A DNA stretch of 64,000 nucleotides from Turbatrix aceti (Eukaryota > Nematoda > Chromadorea > Rhabditida > Panagrolaimidae). Shown here in pieces: positions 53,809 to 64,000 of the stretch (the first letter of the stretch is position 1; each line of letters starts with the position of its first letter). Both the position numbers and the translations under genes were made by a program. The notes below the pieces were generated by a model. The model was given only the letters and a program-made list of their open reading frames with translations. It did no database searches and was not told the DNA's origin. The stretch covers positions 11,408,001 through 11,472,000 of the forward strand of contig OZ017766.1 of the NCBI GenBank assembly GCA_963969345.1, given 5' to 3'.

Positions 53809-56800
53809 GCCGAGTCGAATTGGTAATCAATAGGTAAACAAAGTTGGTAGTTGGGAAAAAAAGTTCATGTGCTGGGAGAAAAAAAAAAGAAAGGAGAAAA
53901 GATTGCATTTTGCCCACGCGCGTGCGCGTTTTGGGTTCTCGAGTGGAATTTTTTGAATGTGTAAAAATTCTTTTTTGAATTTTTCTTTTGCAAATATTTA
54001 TCATAAATAAATAAATAAGTGTTCATTTTGCTTTTTCCCTTTTTTAGGTAACTTTGTATTTTAGTAAAAAAAATTATCGTAAATGTTAGACCGTCGTAAT
54101 CACATAAAACTAAATAACTACGCATGGTTTGACTGAAATTTGATTACCCAAACAACTTTTTGCAACAATGCGTTAAAAAAAGAGTAAAAATAATAATTCG
54201 GGTTCATTTTTCTGCAAAAATTGTGGTCACTGATTTTGAACAACAAAAGTTTGTATGAGTACATTTCTGTGAAAAAAAAATTTTTGTCATGCGTCACATT
54301 GATGGCATTAGAAGAAAGGCGCGCAACAGATGTTGTCTAAATTTGACTCTCTGTGCTATGCGTCACAAAAAAATTTGGTATGTAAAATTGGTACAAAAAA
54401 ATTGTATTCTGTTTTTTTTGTCAGAATTAAAATTTTTTTTTTGTTTTTGATGTGATCACAAAAAAATATTGAAAATTTATTATGATCAAAAAATTTTTTC
54501 TAAATTCTTCCAAATGTTTTATGAAATTAATTTCGATTTTTTTGACTGTTGTACAGAATTTTTTTTACTATTTTGTTAATACAAACTAATTTTTTTTGTT
54601 AAATTTTAAATTTTTTTATAGTATTTATGTAAATACTTAAAAAAATGTAACCAATAAAAATTTTTTTCAGTTTTTGGAAAATTATAACACGATTCAAATT
54701 ATTGATAAAAAAAGTAACTGCGTGTAAATAAATTCGTGTTTATGTTCGCGAACAAAAACAAATAAATAAATAATCAACTATTTCCCCATCCTTAGTTCCG
54801 GTGCTCAAGTACAGTTTTTTGCCTCTCAGAAATCTGTGATACAAAATGAAATTGCAAATTTGCTTCCAGTTTTACTTTTTTTCCAAAATAGGCAACTTGA
54901 CATTAAGCAAGTTAATAAAATACCATATTATAAATAAACAGACACCCCCTCTCTCTCGTAGAAAAGAACAGGAGCTCGTGTTCGTGTTCGTGACCCTGTT
55001 CAAGGAAATGCAAGTAAATACATAAACAACACCTCAAGTTTTTTTTTGCTGTCCCCCAAAAAACGTCAGTAGTGCGTAGTAATTTTGTTTGACAGTAAAT
55101 ATTTTACGTGGCAAACAAATACAAAATGATGTAAAAAATTATGTATATGTATATTTATGTGATTCTTTTTTTGTCCAGTACAGTAGTAAATTCGTAAATA
55201 CTTGAAAATGCACCCCCCGCAATTTTCGCACTTCCTTGCTTTTTTAATATTTCCAGGACTTGCAAAAAAAAAGTTTTTGACTTGAAAACAATGTCGTATT
55301 TATGTACAGACAATGTGTGTATGTGTGTGTGACGACTAATGCAGCACCCACAATACATAGTAATTGTCGTTTGTTCGGTAGGTTCACGTCATGCATGGCA
55401 CAGCAGGCATTTATTTGGTTGGCCTGACCTGACTTCAGCGTACTATGGCACCAAATAGTATTTATTAAAGAGAGTATCAAAAAATTATGATAACCCAATA
55501 AAAAATATGATTCACTAATAACCGCATCGGCTCGAAGCAAGCATACATAAGTTATATAATCATGGCAATATTTGGTCTTTACGCATTTTTTTCAGATTGG
55601 TTCGTAAAAGAGAAATGAAAAGTAAACGATTTTATTTTTGACAGATTCACACAATAAAAAAAAATGGAAAACAAATAAATATTTTTAAAAATGCACAAAT
55701 TTTTTATGAACAGAAAAATATATTTATTATAGTATGTTACTTTATTATTATTCCAAGCATTAATTTGTAACTTTTCATAAACTAAATATGTTTTTAAAAA
55801 GAACAGTTTCTAATTGCTATTTTTTGTTATTTCCCTTTTTAAGAGTAACACTTTTTTTCAATCCCATGTTTCTGCAATGTCTTGAAAGTTGACGATAAAT
55901 TTAGCCCAACATTGAAAGCATCCAAGATTATTTTTAAACTTTTAATTCCCTCAAATTTATTTGCAAGTACTACGCCATGCGTGTGTGAATTAATTTTTTG
56001 CAATGTTTTTCGCAAAAACAAGTTGAGGCGACATTTTTAGAATTTTTTAATACCGCTAACATGAAACATTATATTCAACAAATTTTGCTAAATTTTTGAA
56101 AAAAAGAGTATTTTCCAAAATTTTAAGAAAAAAACACAAAAAATTTTTTTTTACATATTTAAAAAATTTTGCAAGTAAAATAAATAAATAAACGAAATTA
56201 TTATACATAACTTCGTGATTTTTTTGCAAAAACACATGCACACATAAATTTATCGGAAAAAAATTCTAGCTACATTTTTTTTCATGTTTCTCAAAAAAAT
56301 GCGCTTTTTTGCATATTTTTTTATGTCCGGGAAAAAAGAACTTTACAGGCAAGAACTACATGTCTGAATAACGGTGTTTCTCAAAAACTACATGTCTGAA
56401 TGACTGATTGATTCTTCTTTGCTCCTGCTCCCCAAGAAAGTCAAAACAACACAAAAAATTTTTTATTTATTCGTCGTCGTCCATGCCTTCGACGCTTTTT
56501 TTCCAGCTGATAAAAAAAACTTGGACATAATAAAAAAGTTATGCCTTTCCAGCTGAACAAAAAAACACGTTAGTTCTGGCCCTTTTTTATGTTTTTTTGC
56601 AGTATGGACCAGGGATGGGCGAACAGTCGTTTTTTTGTTCTCGAACGAACGCGAACATTTTTTGTCAGTGTTCGCGAACGATCACGACCGTTCGCCCATC
56701 CCTGGTATGAACCCAAAAATACCGTCAACCATCTTCCCAACCGCTGCTGACCGCGGTCTGCGACCATCAGTCAGTCCCAAAAAAAGTAGTACTTACTATT

Positions 56801-58024
56801 GCTTTTCCAAATGGCACTCCTGCCTCTCTCTCTCAGCTCTAATAGCCGTAATAAATAGCTTACTGTTCTGTTCAGCGGTTTGTTGGTGTTTGCGGGAAAT
56901 AATAAAAAAAGTAGATTACGTATATTAACTGTATGACGATATCCAGTATTTATCTAATTTTGTTTTTGTTTTTTTAATGTCGTTTTTTCTAAGCTCCTCC
57001 TTCCCCCACACTTTTGAATTGAAAAAAAATATTATATAAAAGCCAGGGAGGATTTTGAGAATTTGAAAACAATGCTGGAAGTTTTAAAATATAAAGTAAA
57101 ATCAGGAATGCCAGACACCTGTGATTTTTGCGATGCTTGTAATTTTTGTTGGTCACTGAAAAATTTTTTATTTTTTTTTACCAAAAAATGAAATAATTAT
57201 TTTTCATTTTTTTATAAAAAATTTTTTGTAAATGTAATATTTTAAATTTTAACATTTTTTTATTAAAAAAATTAATATTAAAATTATTGATTTAAAAAAA
57301 AGTTAATTTTAATTTATTGATTTAAAAAAATATTTCTTTTCAATAAAAAATTTTTTTTTTCAATAAATTTTTTTTAATGAAAAAAAATTTTCTTTATTTT
57401 GAAAAACGTGTATTGTTCGAATGACTTTAATCTTATATCTGTAACACTGTATGATTTTTTTTTTCAATAAAAATTTTCTTTATTTTCACCCTGTTGAACA
57501 CTGATATTTCTTAACGACAATTACAAATGTTGTTGTCGTTAAGAACAAAAAATATATTTACTTCCTTCTTGTTTTTTTTCTCTTTTACGGTCGTCAGACC
57601 TTTTACGTCAAAAAGTTCACCACAAACGCATTTAACGACATTACCAGTAACTGCTGCTGTGGCACATACGATACTTTTCACCTGTCGTTTTCTTCTTACG
57701 TCTTTGTCGCTGCCGCGCACGCCCAGTAGCTAGCAAGAAGCCAGCAGTGGACGTGATCAGCATTTCACCTGCTTTCACGTCCCGTGACCGTGGACTGGAC
57801 TTACTTGACATTTTTGCTTCCAACACAACTTTCAGCATGCATTAGACAATTTCTACCAGTTGTCATAATTTTGGTTGTATCAGTTAGTCGGTGCCCCGGT
57901 GTCCCGGTGTGGTCTAGAGAGTGCTGGTGCACCAATAAAACTTTTTGGCGCGCTTTGATGTACTTAAAAAAATATTTTGAATATCTTCAAAATATTTGAT
58001 TATTTTTAAAAACAATTTTCTAGA
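53809..58024. other. 4.2 kb intergenic region without a supportable gene
   Basis: AT-rich, homopolymer-dense. Contains the 95 bp MITE at 56610 and otherwise nothing classifiable. A basic frame on the minus strand at 57809-57640 (LITSTAGFLLATGRARQRQR) was considered but has no partner exon or conserved motif. Confidence 0.5.
56610..56704. mobile_element. 95 bp hAT-type MITE
   Basis: Almost palindromic: CAGGGATGGGCGAACAGTCG at the left and CGACCGTTCGCCCATCCCTG at the right, with an inner GTTCTCGAACGAACGCGAAC region. Flanks GTATGGAC (56602-56609) and GTATGAAC (56705-56712) match at 7 of 8 bases, as an aged 8 bp duplication. Confidence 0.75.
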
Positions 58025-60133
58025 ATGAACATCTCAACGGCATCCGAAAACGTCTCACTTTTGTTTGACACCAACATGACCGAGGTCATGGCTGTCGGAC
58101 ACTCTTTCATGGTCAATTGCCTGCTACAAGTGGAACAGGTACTCCTTATGCTCTCCATAGTCTTCGGAATACCGTGCAATATCTTCGTCCTCTACCGAAT
58201 GTATCGCTTTTCCAAGTTTTGTCCAGAAGTTTTTAGGTTCGTTTTTTTTGGTTTTTTTAGGGTAAAATTGGTTAAAACAAAACGAGTTACGTTACATATT
58301 TATGTCTAACTAATAAGCAAAAAAAAATATATATTTATTTTACGCCCCAATTTTTTTTAATGGCCAATTTTTACCAAAAAAACAACTTGGAATCCAAAAT
58401 TAGATTTCACTTGGAATTTTTTTGAAATCCAAAAATAGTTTTAAAAGATTGTACAGGAAGAAAATTAGCCAAATCTGTAAATTAGAATTTTTTAGAAAAC
58501 ATACATAAATTATTACCAAATATAATAATACTTGGAAAAAAATTGTACTCGGTAAATTTGTTTCCAAGATCTCTAACATGCATAAATCTTACTCGACATT
58601 CACAGGTGTTAGTAGAATTACGTTTGACGTCAATGCATGCAGTAAAAAAAGTAAGGTGGAAAATGTCACGGACCGTAAATTTTGTAATAAAGTGTTTTTT
58701 TAGGTAAATTCGTAAAAGATCTAACAAAAAGTATTTTTTTAATTTGTAAAAAAAATCAGACTTCCTTTTGAAATTTTTGGTAATTTTTTGACTGTTTTTT
58801 TGTTGTTTTTTTGAGAAAAAAATTTAAAAACAACAAAAACTGAACGCAATGAAAATTTTCACGATAAAAAATGGGCTTACGTGGTCTCGACGCGAATTTG
58901 AGATTTGAAATGCAAGGTGCACGGATCTTGCATGTTGCGCGCAGCATTGAGCAAACCTGTAAGTATCGTACATCAGAAAAACGTGTTTATCGTAATCGTA
59001 CTCAATCCTGAAACGTATTTTTTTGCCTCAAAAATCGAAACTTAAACAAAATATTTTTCAGCAATGGAATCGGTGTCTGTCTGTTTTCGATGGTGGTTGC
59101 GGACATCATAAGCCTCGCCAGCATTGCAGTGCACTGCGTTTTGAGCTTGAATATTATTCCCGATATATTTCACCTCAACATTCCCCCCTACCTTCTTACC
59201 ATAGTCTGCAAGACAGTAATCTTCTCAACTCACGTATCGACGAGTGCATCCATCTGGTCGTGGTTGCTCATGTCCGTTCTACGATACCTATCTGTCTACC
59301 ATCCACTCGTCTACATCCGACTCTGGCGTCTTCCACGCCGTGTGTTATCCCTCACCCTTGGTGGATCAATCCTAGCCAACTTCTGGTTGCTTCCGGCTGT
59401 TCAGGTAGACAATCAGGAAGGCGAAGGCCAGTGCACGCATAGCGACCTAATAGACGATCTACCGTATCTCAATCACGTGGTACTGTTCATCGAGAGCGTA
59501 TGGTCATTTGTTATTCCTACAGCAACGATCGTATTTCTCGATACATCGGTTTACATGTGTAGTTTTAATATGATCAGAAAAAGTCGACAAATGGAACGAT
59601 CACTCAGAAAAAATATGGGAAACAATACCGGTTGTCCAACGCAAAAAAGAAATCGTAAAACCCTCTGGCACTGGTTAATTATTGCGCTTATCGATGTCGT
59701 ACTCAATGTTCCAGAAAATATTTTTCGCCTCATCCTAACACTGGGCTGGACTCCAGAATTCGATTATAATACAAACAGCTATTCTGAAGTTTATCAACTT
59801 GCACGTGGCGTTTCCCAGCTACTCTACTACCTGCAGTTCAGCTTCAACGGAGTCTACCTGGCTCTCTTCATCTATGACAAATCCACAAATCCGTCAAGTT
59901 ACGGTCGAAAATCCGAAATAACAGAACAAAAACAAAGAGAACCCGAAAGTATCGGCATGAAAAAGGGTACATCCAAAGTTTGTTATTCTACAGTATCCAA
60001 CCTCAGCGAAGACGAGCAACTCGTTCTCAAAACTTCACAAAGCAAGGGAAAACAACTTTCGTCTACCGTTGTGAAAAAACAAACGTGCAATGGAGTTATG
60101 AAAAAATTGATGAAAGATGCCGAAGAAAAATAG
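58025..60133 (+). CDS. Class A (rhodopsin-like) G-protein-coupled receptor, probable neuropeptide receptor
   Basis: Exons 58025-58236 and 59062-60133; the junction is phase 2; 427 residues. The extracellular N-terminus has three N-glycosylation sites (NIS, NVS, NMT). Helix 1 VLLMLSIVFGIPCNIFVLY, helix 2 VCLFSMVVADIISLAS, and helix 3 ending WLLMSVLRYLSVYHPL, where the usual DRY is LRY; the following LVYIRLWRLPR is the typical second intracellular loop of nematode peptide receptors. Helix 6 is preceded by KTLWHWLIIALIDVVLNVPENIF, and helix 7 LLYYLQFSFNGVYLALFIYDKS replaces NPxxY. The Lys/Ser/Thr-rich tail of about 90 residues may be phosphorylated. Ligand unknown. Convergent with the pseudophosphatase gene, 158 bp between stops. 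The intron (825 bp) carries the GGTCTCGACGCGAA repeat. Confidence 0.88.
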
Positions 60134-60291
60134 ACAAAAAAACGACACGGTCTCGCCGCGAAAAACGAGTTGCATGTTGCACGCAGCAATCAAGTACCGT
60201 GGTAATAAAAAAAAACGTGTTTATCGTATACATGATCTCGTATCGTAATTTTTTATTTATTTATTATCAGAATTTTTTTTGTACGTGTGAA

Positions 60292-62088
60292 TTATTTTTT
60301 GTAGTCTTGATAAATTTTGTAGATCTTGGGATGTAGTCGGTAGAGTTTGGCCTGAAAGTGACTTTTATGAATTTTGGATTTGGAGTCAATTTTTCAGAAA
60401 AGATCGTTGTCATACAATTTTAAGCCCAAAATATTTTTTTTAAACGATTTTGAACCCAAATTTATTAAAACTACGATCGTTGTTCAAAACTTCAAGGCCA
60501 AAAATTAGAATTTTCAAAAATTTCGATAATAAACTCACACTCGCAAAAAATACGATAGCCAGGTGTACCGTAACGTAGTGATCAGCAGTATCAATGGCCA
60601 TTGCCCGATGATTTCGAAGATCCTGTACCAAGTCTTTCATGTCGAGACTCTTGCCTCGAAGAAGTCGCTTGATTCCCGCGGCAATGGCAGCTATGACGCC
60701 TGCACGACCGATGCCAAACTCGGATACGATGATGGGTACGCCAGCCTTGAGCTCAGGCATTGTCTCACAGGTTCGCAGGATACGAAGCAGGCAGAGGGGA
60801 CTTGCCGGGATACTGCCCCTTTTCCAGTCCTGGATATGAATGAGTTTGACGATATTCGAATTGGAACAGCCTTCGGGTAGGACTTCGAGAAAGGTTATGC
60901 TGACGTGAGAATCGACTTCTTCGGTTCGTTTGTTGCTGACAATCATGAGACCGTAAGTCTTGAAGTCATGCTTTGAGGGGGGTGAGAAGATTGGAAGTTC
61001 CGAGGAGGGGCAGCAGAGGATGATGCCTGGAAAAGAGCAATTATTGGCATTTTTTGATTTTTTTAATTTTTCAAGCAGTTTTTTTCATTTTTAAATTTTT
61101 AAATTTTTTAAGCACTTAAAAAAACCAGCTGTAATTTTTTTTGTATAAAAATACAATTTGTAAATTTTACACGCAAGCAAAAACAGCGCCTCAAAAAACA
61201 GCGCCAGAAAAAGTAAAATTTTTTTTTTAATTTATAAAAAAAATTTAAAATCAAAAAAAAACATTTTTGAACACGCTAGAATGTAAAAAGTAAAAAAAAA
61301 GGTTTTTAGAAAAGTAACAAAATAAGCGCAAAAGTTGTTATTCGCAAGAACAGAAGTAATAAAATAGCCCCAAAAAACGTTACTCGCAAAAACAGAAGTA
61401 ACATATTAGACGAAAAAAATGTTATTCCAAAAAAGTGGAGTAACAAAATAGCTTTTAGAATACCGTAATCTTGTCGAGACGGTGTCTCGAGTGGAAAACC
61501 CATTTTCGCGTGTTTTTTTTGTTTTTTTTCAGTTTTGGTTTTAGTTTTACTTTTTTGTTAAAAAAAAACTTACACGAAGCGTTAGACTGAAAAACCAGTC
61601 TCCAAAAGTCATTTACGGTAGACGCGATGGGTAGCTGGGTGAGGATAAAGGGATGCGAATAATCATCGATTTTGTAAGAGCTCGCGTGGATGTAGTCAGA
61701 ATCCCCCTCGGTCCCAGGCTGAAGTCTGAACCTGGTCGCTTCGAGACACGGAATATTTGGATTGCGATTGGCACTCGGATGCGCTTTGAAGCCGTTAATT
61801 TCGCTGACCTGGGATGTGATATGTTTGATGGAGTCCTCAAATTCACGACGCAGACCATCGATTTTCTTTTCCATAACCATTGTGACAAAATCTTCGATGG
61901 ATTTTTCGGCTTCTGGGATGATTACACGGGTTCCACGGAACGGACCGTCTGATGCACCTATGCTAAAGATACACATAATATAATTGAGTTTTTCAACACA
62001 AAAATCATTAGGCTTACCTGTTGCGCTTACTGCGCTTGCTGCGACGAGACGAGTAAGACTTGGTGTTCCCCGGACCTTTGTTTGCCAT
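60292..62088 (-). CDS. Receptor-less tyrosine pseudophosphatase (PTP fold, catalytic residues lost)
   Basis: Classical PTP domain, nematode type. Exons 62088-62018, 61962-61574, 61026-60539, 60351-60292 (minus); phases 2, 1, 0 close to 335 residues. A basic Ser/Arg/Lys N-terminus (SYSSRRSKRSKRNR), then PTP core: ANRNPNIPCLEATRFRL, DYIHASSY, ILTQLPIASTVNDFWRLV. The WPD loop is DWKRGSIP (W221-K222-R223: general acid lost) and the signature HCSxGxGRTG is replaced by VSEFGIGRAG (254-263): nucleophilic Cys absent, one residue shorter, though the phosphate-loop Arg remains. So it cannot hydrolyse phosphotyrosine; a phosphotyrosine-binding or scaffold role is inferred. No frameshift or stop, hence not a decayed gene. 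The exon 3 donor is read as AGT|GTGAGT. Confidence 0.87.
61186..61450. repeat. AGTAAC/GTTACT repeats in pseudophosphatase intron
   Basis: Several diverged units (AAAGTAACAAAATA, GCGCAAAAGTTGTTATTCGC, AACGTTACTCGCAAAAACAG) lie in intron 2. Confidence 0.6.
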
Positions 62089-62669
62089 TTTTTATTCGGC
62101 AGTCTTTTTTCGGCAAAAAATGGGTGGAAATGGGAAGTGAACTGAAGTGAACTGAAATGAGGGAGGGCGAGCTCATTCAATTGCATGTGGCAAATTTGAA
62201 TACAAAAAAAAAGAAGAAAAAACGTGCAAAACCGATGAATCATGTCGTGCCGATTTATGTGTATTTTACATCCGACCACACAGACATTTTTATGCACTGA
62301 AAAGTTCTCAACCAAAGTTGTCGGCCATTTTGAGAAAAACATTATCCTTGAGATACTAAATTTTTAAAGAATTCCTTAATTTTTTTTTTAAATGCTGACA
62401 TTTTTTTTAAATTTTAACATTTTTGTTTTAATTTTAAAAAAAATTTATTCTAACAAAAAACGAATTTATTTTAACAAAAAAAAATTATTTTAACGAAAAA
62501 AAATTATTTTATCAAAAAAATTTATTTTAACAAAAAAAATTTATTGTAACAAATTTTTTTAACAAAAAAAATTGTAACAATTTTTTTTTAATTTTAACAA
62601 AATTTTGTTTTTGATTTTGACAATTTTTTTTTAATTTTAAAGAAAAAAATTTGAATTAAAAAAAAATTC

Positions 62670-62706
62670 ACTAAGCTGAAAAGGATTTTTTTATTTTCAG
62701 CTTAGT
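62670..62706. repeat. Short hairpin between PTP-like and DB-module genes
   Basis: ACTAAGCTGAAAA and TTTTCAGCTTAGT form a perfect 13 bp inverted repeat around a 11-base loop. No known role; possibly a transposon trace. Confidence 0.4.
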
Positions 62707-62788
62707 TAGCCAAAGCGGTGTCAAAAATCAATTTTATTGAATATAAACGTAATAAAACATAGCAAGAATGTATCAACATCTTATCCAC

Positions 62789-63531
62789 TCAATTATCACC
62801 AAAAACATTCGGATGGGTTTCCAAATAATCACGGAAGCAGTTTCGAATTGGATTGAATGCCTGGAGGCAGAAGAGATGCTTCAGGTAGTCTGTTGGAGGG
62901 GCTTCGTTCGCTTTGCAGTACTGCATGCAGGCTTTGATAACTTTGCTGAAAAAAAAGATGGATCAAGGCCAAATTATCGAATAAAAGTGGGAAACAAACT
63001 TTTTCTGACAACACGCTGTGTGGTCAACTTTGGACGTGGCACAACTCCACATGTCGGCAACAGTCGATCCCTTGGGTGTACAGGTGTTCAGGAAGTCCAG
63101 CACCTGGATTTCAAAAAAATTATAAATTAATTTTTTTTTTAAATTTATAATTAATTTTTTTTCAATAAAAATTATATTATAAATTATAAATGAATAATTT
63201 TTTTCAATACAAATTATAAATTATTTTGTTCAATAATAATTATAAATAATTTTTTTCAATAAAAATTACAAATTATTTCAGTTAAAAAATTTGTTTTTCT
63301 AAAAAATAATAACTTTTTTTTTATTAACAAAATTTTTTTTGACAAAAAACTTACATGATCCTGAGAAAAATGATCAAAATCGCAGTATTTTCTCTTGCAG
63401 GCTTTATCCGCATTTTTTTGACGCGCGCAGCAGACTTTTAATTTTTGGTTGGCATTTCTGACTGCTTCGGCGAGGGATATGAAAAGTATGCCAAGAATGA
63501 TCAAGACCAGTGCCGAAGATGTTGCGCGCAT
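62789..63531 (-). CDS. Secreted DB-module protein (nematode Cys-rich domain)
   Basis: Small secreted protein with one DB module, a nematode domain of unknown role. Exons 63531-63355, 63103-63000, 62945-62789 (minus); phases 0 and 2; 145 residues. Signal peptide ALVLIILGILFISLAEA; mature part with CCARQKNADKACKRKYC, TCTPKGSTVADMWSCA, the family signature DHTACC, KVIKACMQYC and CLQAFNPIRNCF, giving the full paired-cysteine pattern. AATAAA at 62738-62733. No flaw seen. Expected in body fluid, cuticle or secreted matrix. Confidence 0.9.
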
Positions 63532-64000
63532 GCCTGAGATTTGAAAAAATATGGTCGTCGATCACAAAAAAATTTCCCAGACAGGCAGGAGACAATCCAA
63601 CTCAGTCAGTCAATCAGAGGCGTGAAATTGACGCTCAACCCAATGTAGTTGTGTTCAAACTTTTCAAAGTCAACACAACACGCACAACCCAAAAAAAGTC
63701 GTTAACCCAGATGTTCGATAGATTTATGGCTTTTCTCTATCGATTTGATACATATTTATGTACTTTTCGGGAAGAGTAAAGTGAATGTTTATGTCGCGTA
63801 TCAAATGCCATCAAAAAAGGGAAAAGGTTGCTATTTTCTTAAAAATGGGAAGGAAAGTGGAATGACGGAAAAAAAATTGTAAAAAAGAAAAAAATTTCGC
63901 GTTCAAAAAACTGCACGTGAAAAGTAACCAAATAACGTCTAAAAAATAAAAAATATTACTTCCGAAAAACAGCACCCAGAAAGTAACAAAATAGCACCAA
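63532..64000. repeat. Upstream of DB gene, ending in AGTAAC repeats
   Basis: No gene. From about 63890 to the window end two units of the AGTAAC family (AAAAGTAACCAAATAACGTC, AAAGTAACAAAATAGCACC) are visible, so the array continues beyond the window. Confidence 0.55.

Noticed and set aside
57511..57809. Basic small frames on the minus strand
   Set aside because: The apparent intron between them would be about 26 bp, shorter than any in the window, and no conserved motif is present.

Overview
The window is a 64 kb piece of a nematode genome, AT-rich with long A and T homopolymer runs. Four things point to a nematode: two receptors of the nematode chemosensory Str/Srd type with a PYRR-ending seventh helix, a DB-module secreted protein (a nematode domain), 45-80 bp introns with TTTTCAG or TTTTTAG acceptors, and the gene mix (tau-tubulin-kinase-like kinase, divergent tyrosine phosphatase, alpha-type nicotinic receptor). 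I cannot name the species. There is one assembly gap of 200 N at 12761-12960. Exon models were built by hand from reading frame, GT/AG sites and phase; unless stated, all phases close.

Layout. 1-12760 holds two direct copies of a chemoreceptor gene on the minus strand (1-790, cut by the window edge, and 9243-12246, complete) flanking a complete cul-1-type cullin (4983-7598, minus). This block carries three large foldback elements with TA target duplications (816-2672, 3024-4592, 10483-12027), a small element nested in the first, and a further repeat cluster at 8405-8729. 12961-17085 has no gene I can support. 17086-22369 holds two tandem ADAM-like membrane proteins with destroyed zinc sites. 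22802-23677 is a single-exon orphan. 23846-26247 is an inverted duplication carrying two head-to-head secreted His/Arg/Ser/Pro-rich proteins. 26688-27732 is a 7TM-type protein. 29083-31091 is a tau-tubulin-kinase-like kinase. 32062-32753 and 33070-34059 are two small single-pass membrane proteins. 34060-38779 is mostly empty. 38780-43689 is a complete 11-exon nicotinic alpha-type receptor subunit, convergent with a complete 9-exon rev-3 (DNA polymerase zeta catalytic subunit, 43813-51620, minus). 52407-53808 is a DUSP19-like phosphatase. 53809-58024 is empty apart from a 95 bp hAT MITE. 58025-60133 is a class A GPCR, convergent with a tyrosine pseudophosphatase (60292-62088, minus). 62789-63531 (minus) is the DB-module protein.

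How it fits together. This is ordinary, unclustered nematode gene space: SCF ubiquitin ligase scaffold, translesion polymerase, neuronal receptors and signalling enzymes. No operon-like pathway is evident. Three gene products look catalytically dead (two ADAM-like proteins and one tyrosine phosphatase) and so are probably binding or adhesion proteins. The other notable content is non-autonomous DNA transposons. Three unrelated TA-targeting foldback families share the same internal architecture: the terminal motif is repeated in direct orientation 172-174 bp inward, as in IR/DR-type Tc1/mariner elements. At least four hAT-type elements have visible 8 bp target duplications, one of them in the last intron of rev-3. 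Two degenerate repeat families (an AGTAAC/GTTACT unit of about 57 bp and a TTCGNTGCGAGAC-like motif) recur in introns and spacers throughout.
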